Counted from the stretch's first letter, positions 47,085 to 59,438 are shown. The stretch is 64,000 bases of DNA from Pseudogymnoascus destructans (GCF_001641265.1 NW_020167539.1:248001-312000), one strand, 5' to 3'. A program made the numbers and translations. Notes: generated by a model from the sequence alone, not told the origin.

Positions 47085-47715
47085 TTGGGGGCAGAATGGT
47101 GGAGAGTACTTTGATTGGGTAGATTTGTGGAGCGTTTGCGTTTTAATGATACCATAGGAGAACGAACTTCTTTTGACTATTTGGTTCCATTATGTACGAG
47201 AGTGATTTTGTGATCTGTGGATATTAGGGCGATGCGTCGGTTACTGTAGTGTTGCTCCTGTGGCACCAGCTGAGGATCGATGCCGAATATTTAAGATGAT
47301 AAAATTATCTCTTGACCTCTATTTATGAGTGGCTAGCTTATTGATTTGAGCCCTGGGTAATTGAATGCCAATACTTTAATTATAGTTGCCGTAATCGCCG
47401 TTATTCTGCACAGTCGCTCGTCACGCTTTTGGGTTGCACGAATAAATTTCTTTGATTCTCACTAAGTTATCAAAGAAGCAATTCTTAGATACAGGCACGC
47501 ACGCACGTCTTTCAAGACAAAAACACTCAAAGATTGCGCAATCCGTTCTCCGACTCCAACCCCCGATCAAGTCAACATAGCTCCGTCTCTTTGCATGTTG
47601 CCATCCTAGACACTGAAAACAAAAGAAAACAAAACTAGAAACTGAAACTAAAAACAGCCCATCCAGTAATCAAAGTAAACAAATCCCACTCAGTTACAGT
47701 TGTCGTAAAAACCCT
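47085..47715. other. Convergent spacer
   Basis: About 630 bp between the acyltransferase stop and the stop of the next minus-strand gene. AT-rich, probably both 3' UTRs. No gene seen. Confidence 0.5.
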
Positions 47716-50212
47716 TCATCCGCTGAACTTCCTTGGGCGCTCGAGGTTCAGTTCCTCATCCTCGGAATCCACATCACGGGCCCTCTTCCTCGCAAGGATG
47801 GAGTCAGAGTAGCAGCGCTCAGACTCCATTTTGAAATCATCATCCCCCTCAGCCTTGATTCTGGGGTCCTGACGGATTTTCGGAACAGCCAAGGAGTTAT
47901 GCACCTCCATCTTGTCGAAGTCGGCGGCAGTCAGATTGACGAAGGTCGAAGCATACATCTCTTTGAAATCGGCGGCCGTCAAATTGATGAAGATTGGAGG
48001 AGCTGGTATGGCGGCTAAGTAGTTGAGGTGGATGTAGTTGGGGTCGTTGTAGTTGGAGGCGAATCTGGAGACGGGGGGAGGGGCCTGGAAACCTGGAGCT
48101 GTGTTGGGGGTTGAGTAGTTGCCGGCATGGAAGTTGGGGGCGGATCTGGAGATGGTGGGAGGGGCCTGGAAGCCTGGAGGCCCGTAGGGAGTCGAGTAGT
48201 TGGCAGCATAGAAATTAGCCTGGAACACAGGAGCTGTGTTGGGACTTGGGTAGCTGACAGCACGGAAAGTGGGAGCTGAGCTGTGAGCACCCGTTCTGGC
48301 CTGGAAGAGAGGAGCTGGGTTGTATGCACGAGTTTGGGCCTGGAAAACAGGAGCTGGGATGGTGGCAGCAGTCGGAGGCTGGTAGACGGGGGTTGGGCCG
48401 AAGATGAAAGTTTTGGCGTGGGAAGTTTTAGCTTTTTTGTGAGCCGCATAGTGCTGAGCAAGGGTCAAAGGAGACATCTTATAAACTTGGACTCCATTCC
48501 ACATGGGCTCCTCCCAGAAGCCAGGGACTTTACAGGCGTCTTCGTATGCCATGTCAAACACATCGCAGATACTATCCTTCGGGGCTGGGTCCTCATTGCG
48601 GGGAATAAAGTGAGAAACTCCATCGATCAGTTTGAAGGATCCAGATAGTCCCGTTGTCTCCACTTTGGGGGCCGTCGTCACCTTAGGGGCTGCCTTGGGG
48701 AGGAGTTCCTGAACGGCATCTTCACCACGGAAAATGGAACTCGAGGGAGCGTTGGCCAGGTGTGGGAACATATCGTACGGTTCTTTCTTGATTGGATTTT
48801 GTAGTGCAATAACCCTTAGCGTAATCCTGGGAGACTCTTCAATGGAAAATCTCTCCACCACCTCGCCGAGATTGTTTGACGCTCTGCTAGCACTGGGTCC
48901 AGGGGCACTGGGTCCATCCATAGTTGGCCTGGCTGCATAGTGGCTGGCCGGGATGGCAGCTTCAGGCCTCAAGATGGTATTTCCAAGGCGGCTTGGTGGG
49001 TTGGGAGGAGTGATGCCAATTCCAGGGGTTGAGATGGTGGCCTGGGTATCAGCAGGAATGTTCTGGGCCGATTCTGTCAGATGAAAGTTAGATATAGCAT
49101 CCCTGATTGCGGAGGTGGCTGTGTCAGTACCATCTTTCTCCTGCTTGATATCCTTCTTTTGTTTGATATCTTTCTCTTGCTTAATGACCACAGCTTCATT
49201 GTCAACACCATCTTTGTTGCCAGATCCTGTCAAGTGGAGGTTAGAAACAGCCTCTCCAATCCCATAAATGGAGTTCTCAGTACCCTCATCCTCCTTCTTG
49301 ATCTCAATTACATTCTCATCCCCGTCTTTGTCACCAAATCCTATAACATAAAAGTCAGCTCCAGCCGTCCCAAAACCGCTCCCCAGATCACCAGAATCCT
49401 TACTCTCTCTCTCAATCTTCGCCTTCACCTTCTCAATAGCTTCCTCAATAGCTTCCTCGAACGCAGCACCATCATCGATCTCACCATCCTCCTCGATACC
49501 AAGCTCTGCAAACTCAAGGTTAGAAACCCCCTCTCCAATTTCAGAGTCATAGTTAGTTCCATCCTCCATCTTCTCAAGATAGCAGCGGATCTCCGGATTA
49601 ATCACGGCGCGGATCCCAAGGTCAAGGTAATCCTCAAAGATGCCATTATGCCCAATCATCGGATAGCAAAGCTATGTTCACAGCAATTAGTCTTCCATCA
49701 TCTCCCACTTCATCGAAAGATCAGATCGGAACAGAACTCACGCTGGTATCCAACTCCGGATACTCCATCTTTCTATCCTCCCACATCTCCTCCACTCCCT
49801 TCCCATCCTCTCTCTACCACCAAGTTAGCATCCCATCTCCGATCTAGAACCAAATCCAGAGACTCACCTCAAGCAACGCAATAACAATCCCCTCCACATC
49901 CCCCTCCCAACACCACGCCATTTTCACCCAGAACTCCATTACAATATTGATCCACAAGCGATCCATCTCCCTGCGTGGCAGGGGCTCGCACTCCAGCTGC
50001 GCCAAGGCAGTCCAGCGCATATTCTCGACGGTGTATGCGAAATCCACATATCCTGAACTCGTGAAGGTGTCAAAAGACGTGTGGGCGTAGTTGCGACTAA
50101 CATGTTTGAGGAGGGCAGACTCAGAGTTGACGATGTCTTCAAATGCGGGGAAGGAGGAGACAGGGGAGGGAGCTAGGAGGTTGGGTGATGGTGAAGCCAT
50201 GGCTTCTTGCAT
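47716..50212 (-). CDS. Acidic, repeat-rich protein with multiple SUMO-consensus sites, function unknown
   Basis: Three exons: 50212..49868, 49813..49742 and 49671..47716, about 790 aa. The joins are phase 0, with GTGAGT donors and GTAG/CATAG acceptors: IVIALLE-REDGKGVEEMWEDRK and YPELDTS-LCYPMIGHNG. The N-terminal 170 residues look folded (SSGYVDFAYTVENMRWTALA, MDRLWINIVMEFW). An acidic region follows with repeated Lys motifs: IKKE, IKQE twice within IKQEKDIKQKKDIKQEKDG, IKKEPYD and, at the C-terminus, IKAEGD. All fit the psi-K-x-E SUMO consensus. A Pro/Ala/Phe-rich repeat region (about 570–690) uses units like YSTPNTAPGFQAPP and APVFQA. The motif NLTAADF occurs twice in succession. A KRARD-type basic patch lies near the C-terminus. 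A nuclear, SUMO-modified scaffold is a guess. Confidence 0.72.
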
Positions 50213-51599
50213 GTTCTCTGATGGTTTGTTTGAAGAATTGCTAGAAGTTAGGATTGAATTTGGATTCTCATGCTTTCTTGCAAGAGACTTGATAATTGAA
50301 GTGGGTTTGATACATGCAAAGAGCTGAGATCGAGTGTGTTGCGTGGTGGATAAAGGGGGTGAGTTTGCGCAAAGTGTTTGGAAGTGAAGATGAAGTGCAA
50401 GATCGGACGGACAACAATAAGACCTTAATATTACAAAGACCCGCCTATTGTTATGAGCGCCTACATACTTCTAAGGGCAGGGGGGTGGTTGCCGAGGCGT
50501 CCACCCCCCTCGGTGTGCCTGGTGACCCGCTCCTCGCCCTGCCGCCCCCTGCCGCCCACGCCGCTTTCTTCTGTCTTTCTTTCAGAGCTCTTCTAGAGCC
50601 GGCGGAAATGAGATAAAAGCAGTTCAAGTTCACCGAGTTCACCGGCCGATCATATAAACATGTAATACCATTTTATGGGCCATTATCATATGCCCTGCCA
50701 CAACATAGATTCGTAGCGCGATATCTGAAACTTCCACAACTGTTCCTGATATAAATACACTTATAGACACATATTCAGATCTTCCAGACGTGAGCCATGG
50801 ATTCATAGTCATATACATGCTTATACTCGCAGACGCTGCTTCCAGTGCATCATTATCAGCACGTCGAAACGCCATCTCTTATTCTCATTTGAAAACTCCG
50901 GCGCATCCCTCCTTTCTGGCCCCGACAATATGACGCAACAATGGAACTTCTATTGCAATGGCAGGTAAGTGAAAATCAATTCTCGGACCTCAAATCTCTC
51001 TAGCTCGCCGATATAATATTTGAGCCTACGCCAACCGTCCCACAATCAACCCCGCCACCTCCCATGACAATTCACCCCACATATGGCAGATGATGGGACA
51101 CTTGCAACAAGACCAGCAGCGCTGGCTAATAATCACGCTGGAGGAGAGGTGCCGCTAGGGGGGGGGAGATAGAAACGGCATAGGCCGCTGCTGTGGGCGC
51201 TGGGTCCAACGGGTTTAGGTTACGCTATGTGAGAGATGAGGGTGCTGAATGGGGGCCGGAGGAATATGCGCGCCATGTGTATTTATCGATTGTTTAAAAA
51301 AGAGATAGATTGGCTTTGGAGAATGCTGGGGGATTGAGTAAAGTGGGGGGGAGGGTGGATGGAAGTTGGATAATGGATATGATAGTTTCAACCTGGAAAC
51401 CGGGGAATTTCGGGAAGGGGTTGCAGGGCCGAGTTGCTTTGATGATAGAAGAGATTTATATAAGAGGGTTATATAATAGTTTCCAGACATAGATTCGTGC
51501 CTTAGAACATGTGGTTGTAGGTGCTTTCGGAATTCTGCAGGCTTTCTTTATAAATACTGCAATATAATGAGGATTATATCAAATACTTCGGAGGATCTC
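50213..51599. other. Accessory spacer
   Basis: No gene recognised. The left end should carry the promoter of the 790-aa protein gene. The right end (about 51480–51600) becomes AT-rich as it approaches the transposase relic. Confidence 0.45.
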
Positions 51600-52490
51600 T
51601 TAAATAAGCGTTCTAAGGAAAGCAATAATGGTTCGCGTACGACGCGTCTAAATCGCGTCTTAAACGACCCTTCGGACCAATCCCACCCCCATAGGCCACA
51701 GATGGATCTACAGATTCATAAAACGACATCCGAACTTTAAAGGCGTCTACTTAAGACAACTAGAGTCTACACGATATAAAGAAGCTACTCCTATAAAGAT
51801 TTAAGCTTGGTTTAACGCGTTTAAGGCACGAATTGAGGAGCGAAAGTACAAGCTATGTAACATCTACATGGATGAGATAGGTTTTGCAGTTAGAGAGACT
51901 CAATCTACGCGTATAATTGTTGATTCAACCTTGAAATCCAATTGGAAGGTGACGGCTAGGAAGCAGGAGTGGGTAACTATACTTGAATGCATTGATGCGG
52001 ACGGTGGTGCTTTACCACCTATGATTATATTCAAGGCGAAGAATACCAATTCAAGTTATGTTCCAAAGGACACACCTACATTCTGGCACTTCTCAACTAG
52101 TAGTAGCGGCTAGACTTCAAATAGTCACGGATTTGAGTGGTTGTGGAAGGTATTTGAGCCCAAGTCACGCAAAAAGTCTAGAAATCACCCGCGGATGTTG
52201 ATTATAGATGGCCATTCTAGTCATATTACCAGCGACATGATTGCACTGTGCATTAAGAACGACATAGATCTTCTTATTATACCTCAAAACATCAGAAGTA
52301 GGTGGAGGGCAGCAGGTTTAATACCCTTTCTCCTAGAAAGAGTTCTGTCTAATCTTCCGCTTCAACCAACTGAACCACCTTGCACTCCTCAAAAGTCAAC
52401 CAATACTACTACTCTAGATCTCTCAATACTCCGCAGTTCTCCCCCGGATGGAAGCTGCAGGGCAGCTGACAGCGCTGGATGCACCTGATC
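51600..52490 (+). mobile_element. Relic of a pogo/Fot1-type DDE transposase with an internal deletion
   Basis: Plus-strand readings include a DNA-binding-type segment (GHRWIYRFIKRHP, FKGVYLRQLESTR, about 51690–51780). The DDE_1 nuclease core follows: NIYMDEIGFAVRETQSTR at about 51860, WVTILECIDADGGALPPMII, and LIIDGHSSHITSDMIALC near 52195. The first and second catalytic Asp (MDEIGF, IIDGH) are present. The reading then passes directly from DLLIIPQN into IRSRWRAAGLIPFLLERVLSNLP. That tail normally comes after the HLLQPLDVG-type block with the third Asp, so roughly a hundred codons have been lost without breaking the frame at the join. Stops occur at about 51804 and 52111. The element is dead. 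I cannot see the terminal inverted repeats. Confidence 0.75.
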
Positions 52491-52999
52491 TTCACGAATC
52501 TCAGCTCAAAGGGGTCGGCTCACAGAAATTGGACGACGTCAAGAATCCCTCCATCATCACCACTACCAGCTCCACACCAAGTCATCCCTCCTCCACGTTT
52601 CCTGATTCCACAAACAACCAGCGCACAGACCTGCCCGTCCCCTCTTGGGCATAAGACTCCCTCCCTCGCTATAGTCTCACAGGGACAGCGTGGCGTGGGG
52701 TCGCGCATGCGATGCGTCGTCTGTCGGAAATCGTATTCCTCTTTCGTAGACCCTGGCGGTGCGGTGCGCTGCCTGCATCAGACATTAAAATGTGCGGTTG
52801 GTGCTGGGAGGGCTGGGACGACGAGGAGTTTCGTGGCGTATCTCGTGTTGTATGGGGCGTCTGTTTTGTCCCCGGTTAGTGTTGGGCGCGGTCGTGGGAT
52901 TCTTTTTTGCTTCAGGGACGTAGATTGACTACCAGTACCTTCGCAGTACAGTAGTTATATCGCCTCATGCCAAACACTGTAGCGCGAGCAGAAGATACT

Positions 53000-53034
53000 C
53001 ACGCATCACGCATCACGCATCACGCATCACCCAT
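53000..53034. repeat. 7-bp tandem repeat (CACGCAT)
   Basis: CACGCAT occurs about four times head to tail and ends in a variant CACCCAT. Confidence 0.9.
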
Positions 53035-53588
53035 CTACCCCAAACCAAAAGTGCCACTCTCGACACACGTGGCAGGACCATTAGCACAACTCCGTAAAAA
53101 GCGGAACACCCCATGTATCCACACCTGGTAGCGCATCCCCAGCCAGCCCGCAGTGGCGGTGCGAGATGCGACTGGCCGCCCGCCGCCCGCCATTCCCCAC
53201 ACAGACTATCAAGGCCCCATCCCGGCGGAGCTTGCCATGCGAGGCATGCCGAGGGCTGTGGGGAGCGTCGGTCGTCATTGGGGTTTGCTGATATCGCCCT
53301 GACCTGACGGGGTGACTGATGGCCTAGGTAAGTGAGGCTGTCGCTCCATTTTGCGATTTGTACGACGACGTGGGGGTTCTGTCTTTACCGGAGAGCTCCG
53401 AAGCCAGGGGGCAAGCTGAGATAACTATCTCGGCTCGCTGAGTGGTGCTTGAATCATGCGACGAGACTACTTTTTTCGGCATTCTTGTTGAGCTGGGCTG
53501 GGAGGAGGATGAGGGATGGGAGAGAGGTTTGGGAAGTCGTACGCGGCCGCTGCTCGATAGGTTCTGTTTCTGTTGTACAGGACTGTGT

Positions 53589-53636
53589 TCGCTCCGTCGA
53601 TTTTGTGAATAGGTATTCACAAAATCGATGGAGCGA
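53589..53636. repeat. Near-perfect 48-nt inverted repeat (hairpin)
   Basis: Arms at 53589–53611 and 53614–53636 pair over 23 positions around a central GG. Only one position (53596 G against 53629 T) is not Watson–Crick, and it would be a G·U pair in RNA from the plus strand. The left arm starts TCGCTCCGTCGATTTTG and the right arm ends CAAAATCGATGGAGCGA. There is no T-run after it, so it is not a typical terminator. Confidence 0.9.
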
Positions 53637-54746
53637 CCCTGGCAGGAGCTAATGCCGCAAGTGCAGGAGTCGGTAATGAAAGCTTGACGCCGTGTTTTGG
53701 GGATAAATGCGCGGCGGTATGGTGCGGTAGTACTATCGATCGCTTGCTTGCCTGGCGACTGACTGACCATGCCTATAGTAACTTGGCGATTCCCTCGAGA
53801 TTGTAAGAGTGACCATGCACGATGCATACGACGACTCTGAAATTTGTGTTTGGAGGGTGAGTTTGGTGGCTCGCATAGAATGGATGTTTTACATTTTACA
53901 CATCAGGTCCCTTTGCGCGTGCGCCGTCGGCGTCGGCGTCGCACGCTCTCACGCATTGGAATTGCTGGGGACGCACAGATTGACAGCGACGGATGCACGA
54001 GCGGTAGGCGTGTTGAAGTGGCCAGACAGGCGGCCACCCGCCACCCACCACCTACCCTAGTCCAATGCAAGGTCCACATGGCGGTTTTTGTAGGGTGCAG
54101 GATGGCAATAAGCGTCAGGGATTCGCCCGTCAACGCCCTGGATATGTGGGCATATGATTGCTGATCATGATAGGGAAGAAGGAGCAGAAGGGGACGAGCG
54201 GGTGACAGGGCGATAGAGCGGTAGAGCAGAAGGCAGCAAAGGCAAGGGCACGGAAATCACTACAGAAAGGAGGCAGAGCGGAAGAAGGAAGGGTTGAAAT
54301 CAAAAGTGAGAATTTTACGGTATAGTAGGGATCAAAGTGATGGTAGTAGCGATAGTGGATAGCGATATAGTTATATAATTGCTGTATGTATAAGGCGTCT
54401 TTTTCTTTCCTTGTATCGATTGATGTGTCGCACATCTTGCTGTCGCCACCTATGCGAAGCGAGTGGGTGGAACACCGAGTACTGTATCGTCCAGTGCGGC
54501 GGCACTGGACGAGGCGGCATTAGGTTATTGTTGCAAACGGCCAAAAGCCGTTCCATGTCGCCATTTCCCCAAACAAGCCCGTCCAAGCACATTGCCGCCT
54601 TCGGATACCAGGCCACAGGCCAATGCGAACAGCACAGCACTCGTTCGTCTTCGTAATCTTTGAATCTTTGGCAAGAGAGATTAGCGTCGCACTGCATCGG
54701 GGCCATGTTGGTGATCTGAGCAGGTACTGTATGTTACCCACGCCGT

Positions 54747-54794
54747 GGTCGGGCGGTCGGTCGGGCGGTCGGTCTGGCGGTCGGTCGGGCGGTC
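54747..54794. repeat. 12-bp minisatellite, four copies
   Basis: The unit GGTCGGGCGGTC occurs four times in tandem; the third copy reads GGTCTGGCGGTC. Confidence 0.92.
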
Positions 54795-55255
54795 GATCTG
54801 ATGGGATGGCATTACAAAAGGACAGTGTTGCGAATGTAATTAATGCCGAGGGTGATGCTGAAGGGCGAAGGGCGCATCATATCACCCATGTACCCCTTGA
54901 CACGGGACATGCTCTGTCAGTTTGTGCAGGAGAAGTACGTGGGTAGGTGGCGACGACGATGACATACTCTCTAAAAAAACATCAATCCTATAGCAACTCT
55001 ATTGTACTTAATCCACCGGTAAGCTCCAAATGTACTCTCCTCTCTACAAATCGTGATATTTGCCATACTTGCCCCCTCACTCATCATTACTTCACTCATC
55101 ATTACTTCACCCACCAAATTCTTCCCCACCCCCCTCACCGCCCCCCCCTTCCCCCCCCCTCCCCCCCTTCCCCCCCCCCTTCTCCTCCTCGCACTGTTCT
55201 CGCTCCCATCTCACAAGAATCTTGATATACATGTACATTCACACATACGTCAAAT

Positions 55256-55309
55256 ACTCGTTGGCGCCTTGGTTATGGTTATACTCGTTGGCGCCTTGGT
55301 TATGGTTAT
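55256..55309. repeat. 27-bp direct duplication
   Basis: Two exact head-to-tail copies of a 27-bp unit that begins ACTCGTTGGCGCC and ends GGTTATGGTTAT. A 15-bp exact duplication (CACTCATCATTACTT) lies just upstream at about 55078–55107. Confidence 0.92.
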
Positions 55310-56824
55310 GCACTGCCACGGACTCATTTCAACCGTTGGCATATCTTTTTTGTCCACCGCCGCTGATGCTGGTCGATCTTCCTGCTTCCTCTCCCCTCCA
55401 TCCTCCATGGTCAAAGCCCTAACAGACCCTCTCTTCCATCTGCCCCGCCCCGCGTTTCGGGCTACCCTTGATCTTGCTTCTATAGCGGATGACCCGAGCC
55501 TTGTCGTTTTCTGCTTACGCACTTGCACTGGGCCCTGCGACGTCAACCGCCGATTCAGCATAGTATAGCTCCCTTCCTGATGCAGCCTGGCAGCAACGTC
55601 ACGTCACCATCGCCGCGCACCTCTTCCACCAGACATTGGACCTTCAATATCATCAACACCACCCTCCACCGCTGCCACCCACTGCCACCCACTGCCGGCA
55701 CTACTGATCTCTTGGATCCGCATTCTTCTATTGCCTGCCTGTGCATCCGTTGCTCAACCGTGGTATCAATATCCGCTTTCCCATCCCGAGAAAAAAACTC
55801 CCAATTTCACCTCTTGTGTTATCTCTCATCCCGAACAAACGAAACCCCTCCCCCCCCCCCGGACCCAGCTTCCGTTCGTTCCTTCCCGTTAGGGCGGGCC
55901 GGGAGCAGGCCAGGACGAGCAGCAGCTGCGCATATTGCTCGAGGGAATCTGTTGGCTGTCTACCCGCCCATTTGAAGGATCTCTTAACACCTCTTTTTGG
56001 TGGCTTATCTTGGCAAACCTGTCTCCTGGAGGAAGTAGGCGATATCACTGTTCTGCTCTCAAACCGGCATTGGCGACCCTCGAGACTGCCTTCCGCAGCT
56101 ATTTAGTGTAGAACTGGTCTGGTCATCCCGTGGTTCGACGTCTTCGGTTCGGCTCCAGCGCTCCTCGACCTACTTGACCATTATCAAGGTCCCAACACCA
56201 ACCGCCAACCAGGTTATCTTGAGGAGCCAGACTTCAATCGACGTTCTCGCCACAATAGTCCTCGTGGTTTCAAATGTAAGGGGATTGATTGTTTTAACAC
56301 GCAGCAGCACCTGGCTCCTCACGCGCGAGAGACTCAAGGCTGGCTGCCGAATTAAAGTGTACTGACATCGACGTTAGATAGCGCCATATTCTTTCCGTCG
56401 CGCCACCCATTCTCCTCCGGGAAGTGCCAGAATCGGGCGACTGTCTACGTAGTCAACTGTCAACAGCAAACGCTCCTTGGCTAGATCGACCGAGCGGACG
56501 GTGGCGGGATCTACTACCACCCCACTGTATCTATCCCACCTTGGGGGGCGAACCGGCTGGCCATGTTAGGTAGCTTTGAGAACCACCTTGAAGATCAATA
56601 AGTTCGCGCCTTCATATGTACATGATCCTCCCATGTATCTAATCGCCTAGTAACGCCTCTACCTACCAAAGACTGCACATCCACGGTTCCAGGCAAGGAA
56701 CAACCTGGCAGGGACCTCAACCTTAATTCTTTGGACTCGCGGATCCACGCTCGTCTCAGCACCTGCCATCTAGGCCGGCCAGCCTCAAGGGAACACTCAC
56801 TCCCTGGGCCTGCCATCCACCTTT

Positions 56825-58750
56825 ATGAGCCAGCTACCTCTGTCGCAGCAGTTCGCGTCCGCGGCAACCGCGCATGGTCGGGTTATCGACAGGTGAGTTC
56901 CGCGACAGCTTCTCGACGAATCGCAACTGCGGACTAAACAACCTGGGCGTGTCGCTGACCATGGACTTCAGCGCGGACCATGAGCTGATTGTGAGGCAAA
57001 AGCCTCTGAATGCCAAGGTCTTCATAGGCAAGGAGAAGGGCAAGTCGGCGCATGGAATTATAACCCTGGAGTATGTGTTGACGGTTATGCAGATCGGAAA
57101 CCAATAGACCCGCCACCCATCGTACAGCTCAAGATCAGCGAGACGGTTAATCCCTCGCAGAACTTTCTTCAAAGTAAGGGCATCGTCGTGTTGTGAATTG
57201 GTGTCGCCACCTACTGACCCTCATGTTTCGCAGGCCCCTACTATTTTATCTCAACCACGTTGGTTGACGATGATGAGAACAAATCGCCGGAGGATCGCGA
57301 ACAGGTCAAGAACGCTTTGGCAGGCACGCTGGTTTCGTCCCTGCATCGGCTGAAAGACAGCGATAACAGTGATGGCGGGTTCTTTGTCTTTGGTGACCTC
57401 TCGGTCAAGATAGAAGGCACCTTCAAGCTCCAGTTTACACTCTATGAGGTCCGAGATAAGGAAGTGGAGTATATCACTTCCATCCTGTCGGAACCATTTA
57501 AAGTCCATCCAGCAAAGAACTGGCCTGGCATGGCCGAATCGACCTTCCTGACGAGATCTTTCAGCGACCAGGGTGTGCGGTTGAGGCTGCGAAAAGAGCC
57601 GCGGTTTCGATTGGGCCCGAGAGGTCCAGCCTCTGATAACTACGAACCTCGCCACTATAATACAAGTCGCCGGCGGCAGAGCAAGCAGATGGAAGCTGCC
57701 AATGCCCAAGAAGGAGCTCAACTCCCAATAACACCAATAACACCCCAATCTAAAGTGGCCATCGCCGGCGTATCCGGCGCATCGAGGACAGCAAAAATTG
57801 AACCACCTGATACTACAGGCCTAGGTTCCATATCTTCTCAGGGTGGGATGTATCCCATGGATAACAGGAAGCGCGGCTTCTCGCAAACATCTCAGGCTAG
57901 CCTGTATGGAGGACCCGCAGATGAGTCTGCAGCAAAGCGCTCAAGGCAGGAGATGGATGAAGCTGCTCAGCTACCCTTCACCGGTCAACCGCAGTTTGCA
58001 GGAGGGCAAGGGATGGGATACGGCGCACAACAATTCGCAGATCCATTTCAAGTCCAACAACCTCTCCAGATGTATCAGCAACACCCACAACAAACAATGC
58101 AAACCTTTGACCAGTTCAGCCCGACATATATGGCGCCAACCCCCCAGCAGAGAATTAACAGAGGAGACCAGCAACAACAAGGATATTTCAGTCCGCGTCG
58201 CGACATCGTCGAACCCTTCCAAGCACCCTCACCCTACCAATCACCCACCTCCAGCCTCCCCCAAACCACGCAATTCCAACGCTCCCCCGCCCAAAACGCC
58301 TTCCAATACAACCAACCCATGCAACCCCCCCCAATGCAAGCACCCTACGGCATGCAACCCCCACCCCAACAACAGCAATACGCCCCGCAACCCGACCTCC
58401 TCATGCAACCCATGCCGCCGAACCGTTCCCCGGGCAGCTTGGGGATGTACCAACAGCCTGGCCCGGAACTGGATCCGTTGCTGGCGCCGAAAGGGGGGGA
58501 TATCCTCGCGGGGCAGGGAGGGATGCAGCCGCCGGGGATGTTTTATGGTGGAAGGCAGCAGGGGCCGGGGATGGAGCAGGTGAGGACGAGCCAGCAGATG
58601 GGACCGGCGGGGATGGGACCAGGGGGACAACAGATGGGGCCGGGTGGACAACAGATGGGACCCGGGGGACAGCAGGGGATACCAGGGCAGCAGCAGATGG
58701 GTCCGGGTGGGCAGAATATGGGAACGGGACTTGACCTTGGTGAACGTTGA
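56825..58750 (+). CDS. vosA: Velvet-domain regulator, VosA-like
   Basis: Nuclear velvet-family factor controlling development and spore maturation. Exons: 56825..56892, 56972..57039, 57093..57173 and 57234..58750, about 577 aa; all phases match. The second intron starts with GCAAGT and ends with GCAG (a GC–AG intron). It must be removed to restore KEKDRKPIDPPPIVQLKI, a velvet signature. The domain (about 23–175) continues NPSQNFLQSPYYFISTTL, GTLVSSLHRLKDSDN, GGFFVFGDLSVKIEGTFKLQ, and ESTFLTRSFSDQGVRLRLRK. The lack of a long insertion and the DGGFFVFGD block fit VosA better than VeA or VelB, though VelC is not excluded. The C-terminal 380 residues are Gln/Pro/Gly-rich, with NRKRGFSQ as a possible nuclear signal and five or so GPGGQQMG repeats near the end. 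Confidence 0.9.
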
Positions 58751-59438
58751 TCGTTCCTTTGTGTTTGTTGTTGGTGGCTGTTGTTGTGTTTTTAATCCTT
58801 AATTATTATTATTAATTTTACTTGATTTGGGATTTGGGGGGGGGGGGGGGTGGCGACGAAAGCTACTACCCGGAACCATACACGCATGGAAGTCGACCTG
58901 GCTCGCTATTGGGAGCTGCAGCTGCTGTTTTTTGGGGGGAGTGAAGATTGACGGTGAAGGGCGGAAGGGGGGCGGGGGGGTGCAGGTCAACACCTGCATA
59001 GGTGTTGACGGACTTTGGGGAGGAGGTATGTGTTTTTCTGAGGTGTTGGGTATAGGCGTAGGGGCTGACTGAGTGTTTAGGTTTAGCGGCCAACACCCCA
59101 TCCCGAATTTGTCGAATGGTCAAGAGAGACTTGTCGGCCCGGCTGTGTCCTCACGTCAAGTCTTCCTCGTCGACGCCCTTTCGCTGGAGGGAGAAGTGTA
59201 GAAATATAAATATAAACCAAACAATGGATGGGCTGGGCTCGGATTTGCTAGGTTGTGTGTATATGTGGCTCTATATCTGAGAGGGTTGTATTATTATTAC
59301 ATCACTGTTATTAGTTGTATGACCCGGCTGGGAACTATATCAAGGTCCATGGAAAAATGAACATTGAAATTCAAGGGTATAACGATTAGACTCTCTCAGT
59401 CCCGTATAACAAATATATACAAACTCCACTACTCACTC
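58751..59438. other. Convergent spacer between vosA and mus81
   Basis: About 690 bp between two stop codons. It includes a long G run (about 58837–58850) and is probably 3' UTR on both sides. No gene seen. Confidence 0.5.

Larger units (their letters stand above)
52491..56824. other. Long gene-poor accessory region before the velvet gene
   Basis: About 4.3 kb with no gene I can support. It holds the repeats and the hairpin listed separately, poly-C and poly-pyrimidine tracts (55140–55190, 55850) and the probable long promoter and leader of the velvet gene. Many short open frames are present and none has a recognisable protein feature. Confidence 0.45.

Noticed and set aside
53000..55309. Tandem repeats as a CRISPR array
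   Set aside because: The units are short and directly abutting, with no spacers, and the genome is fungal.
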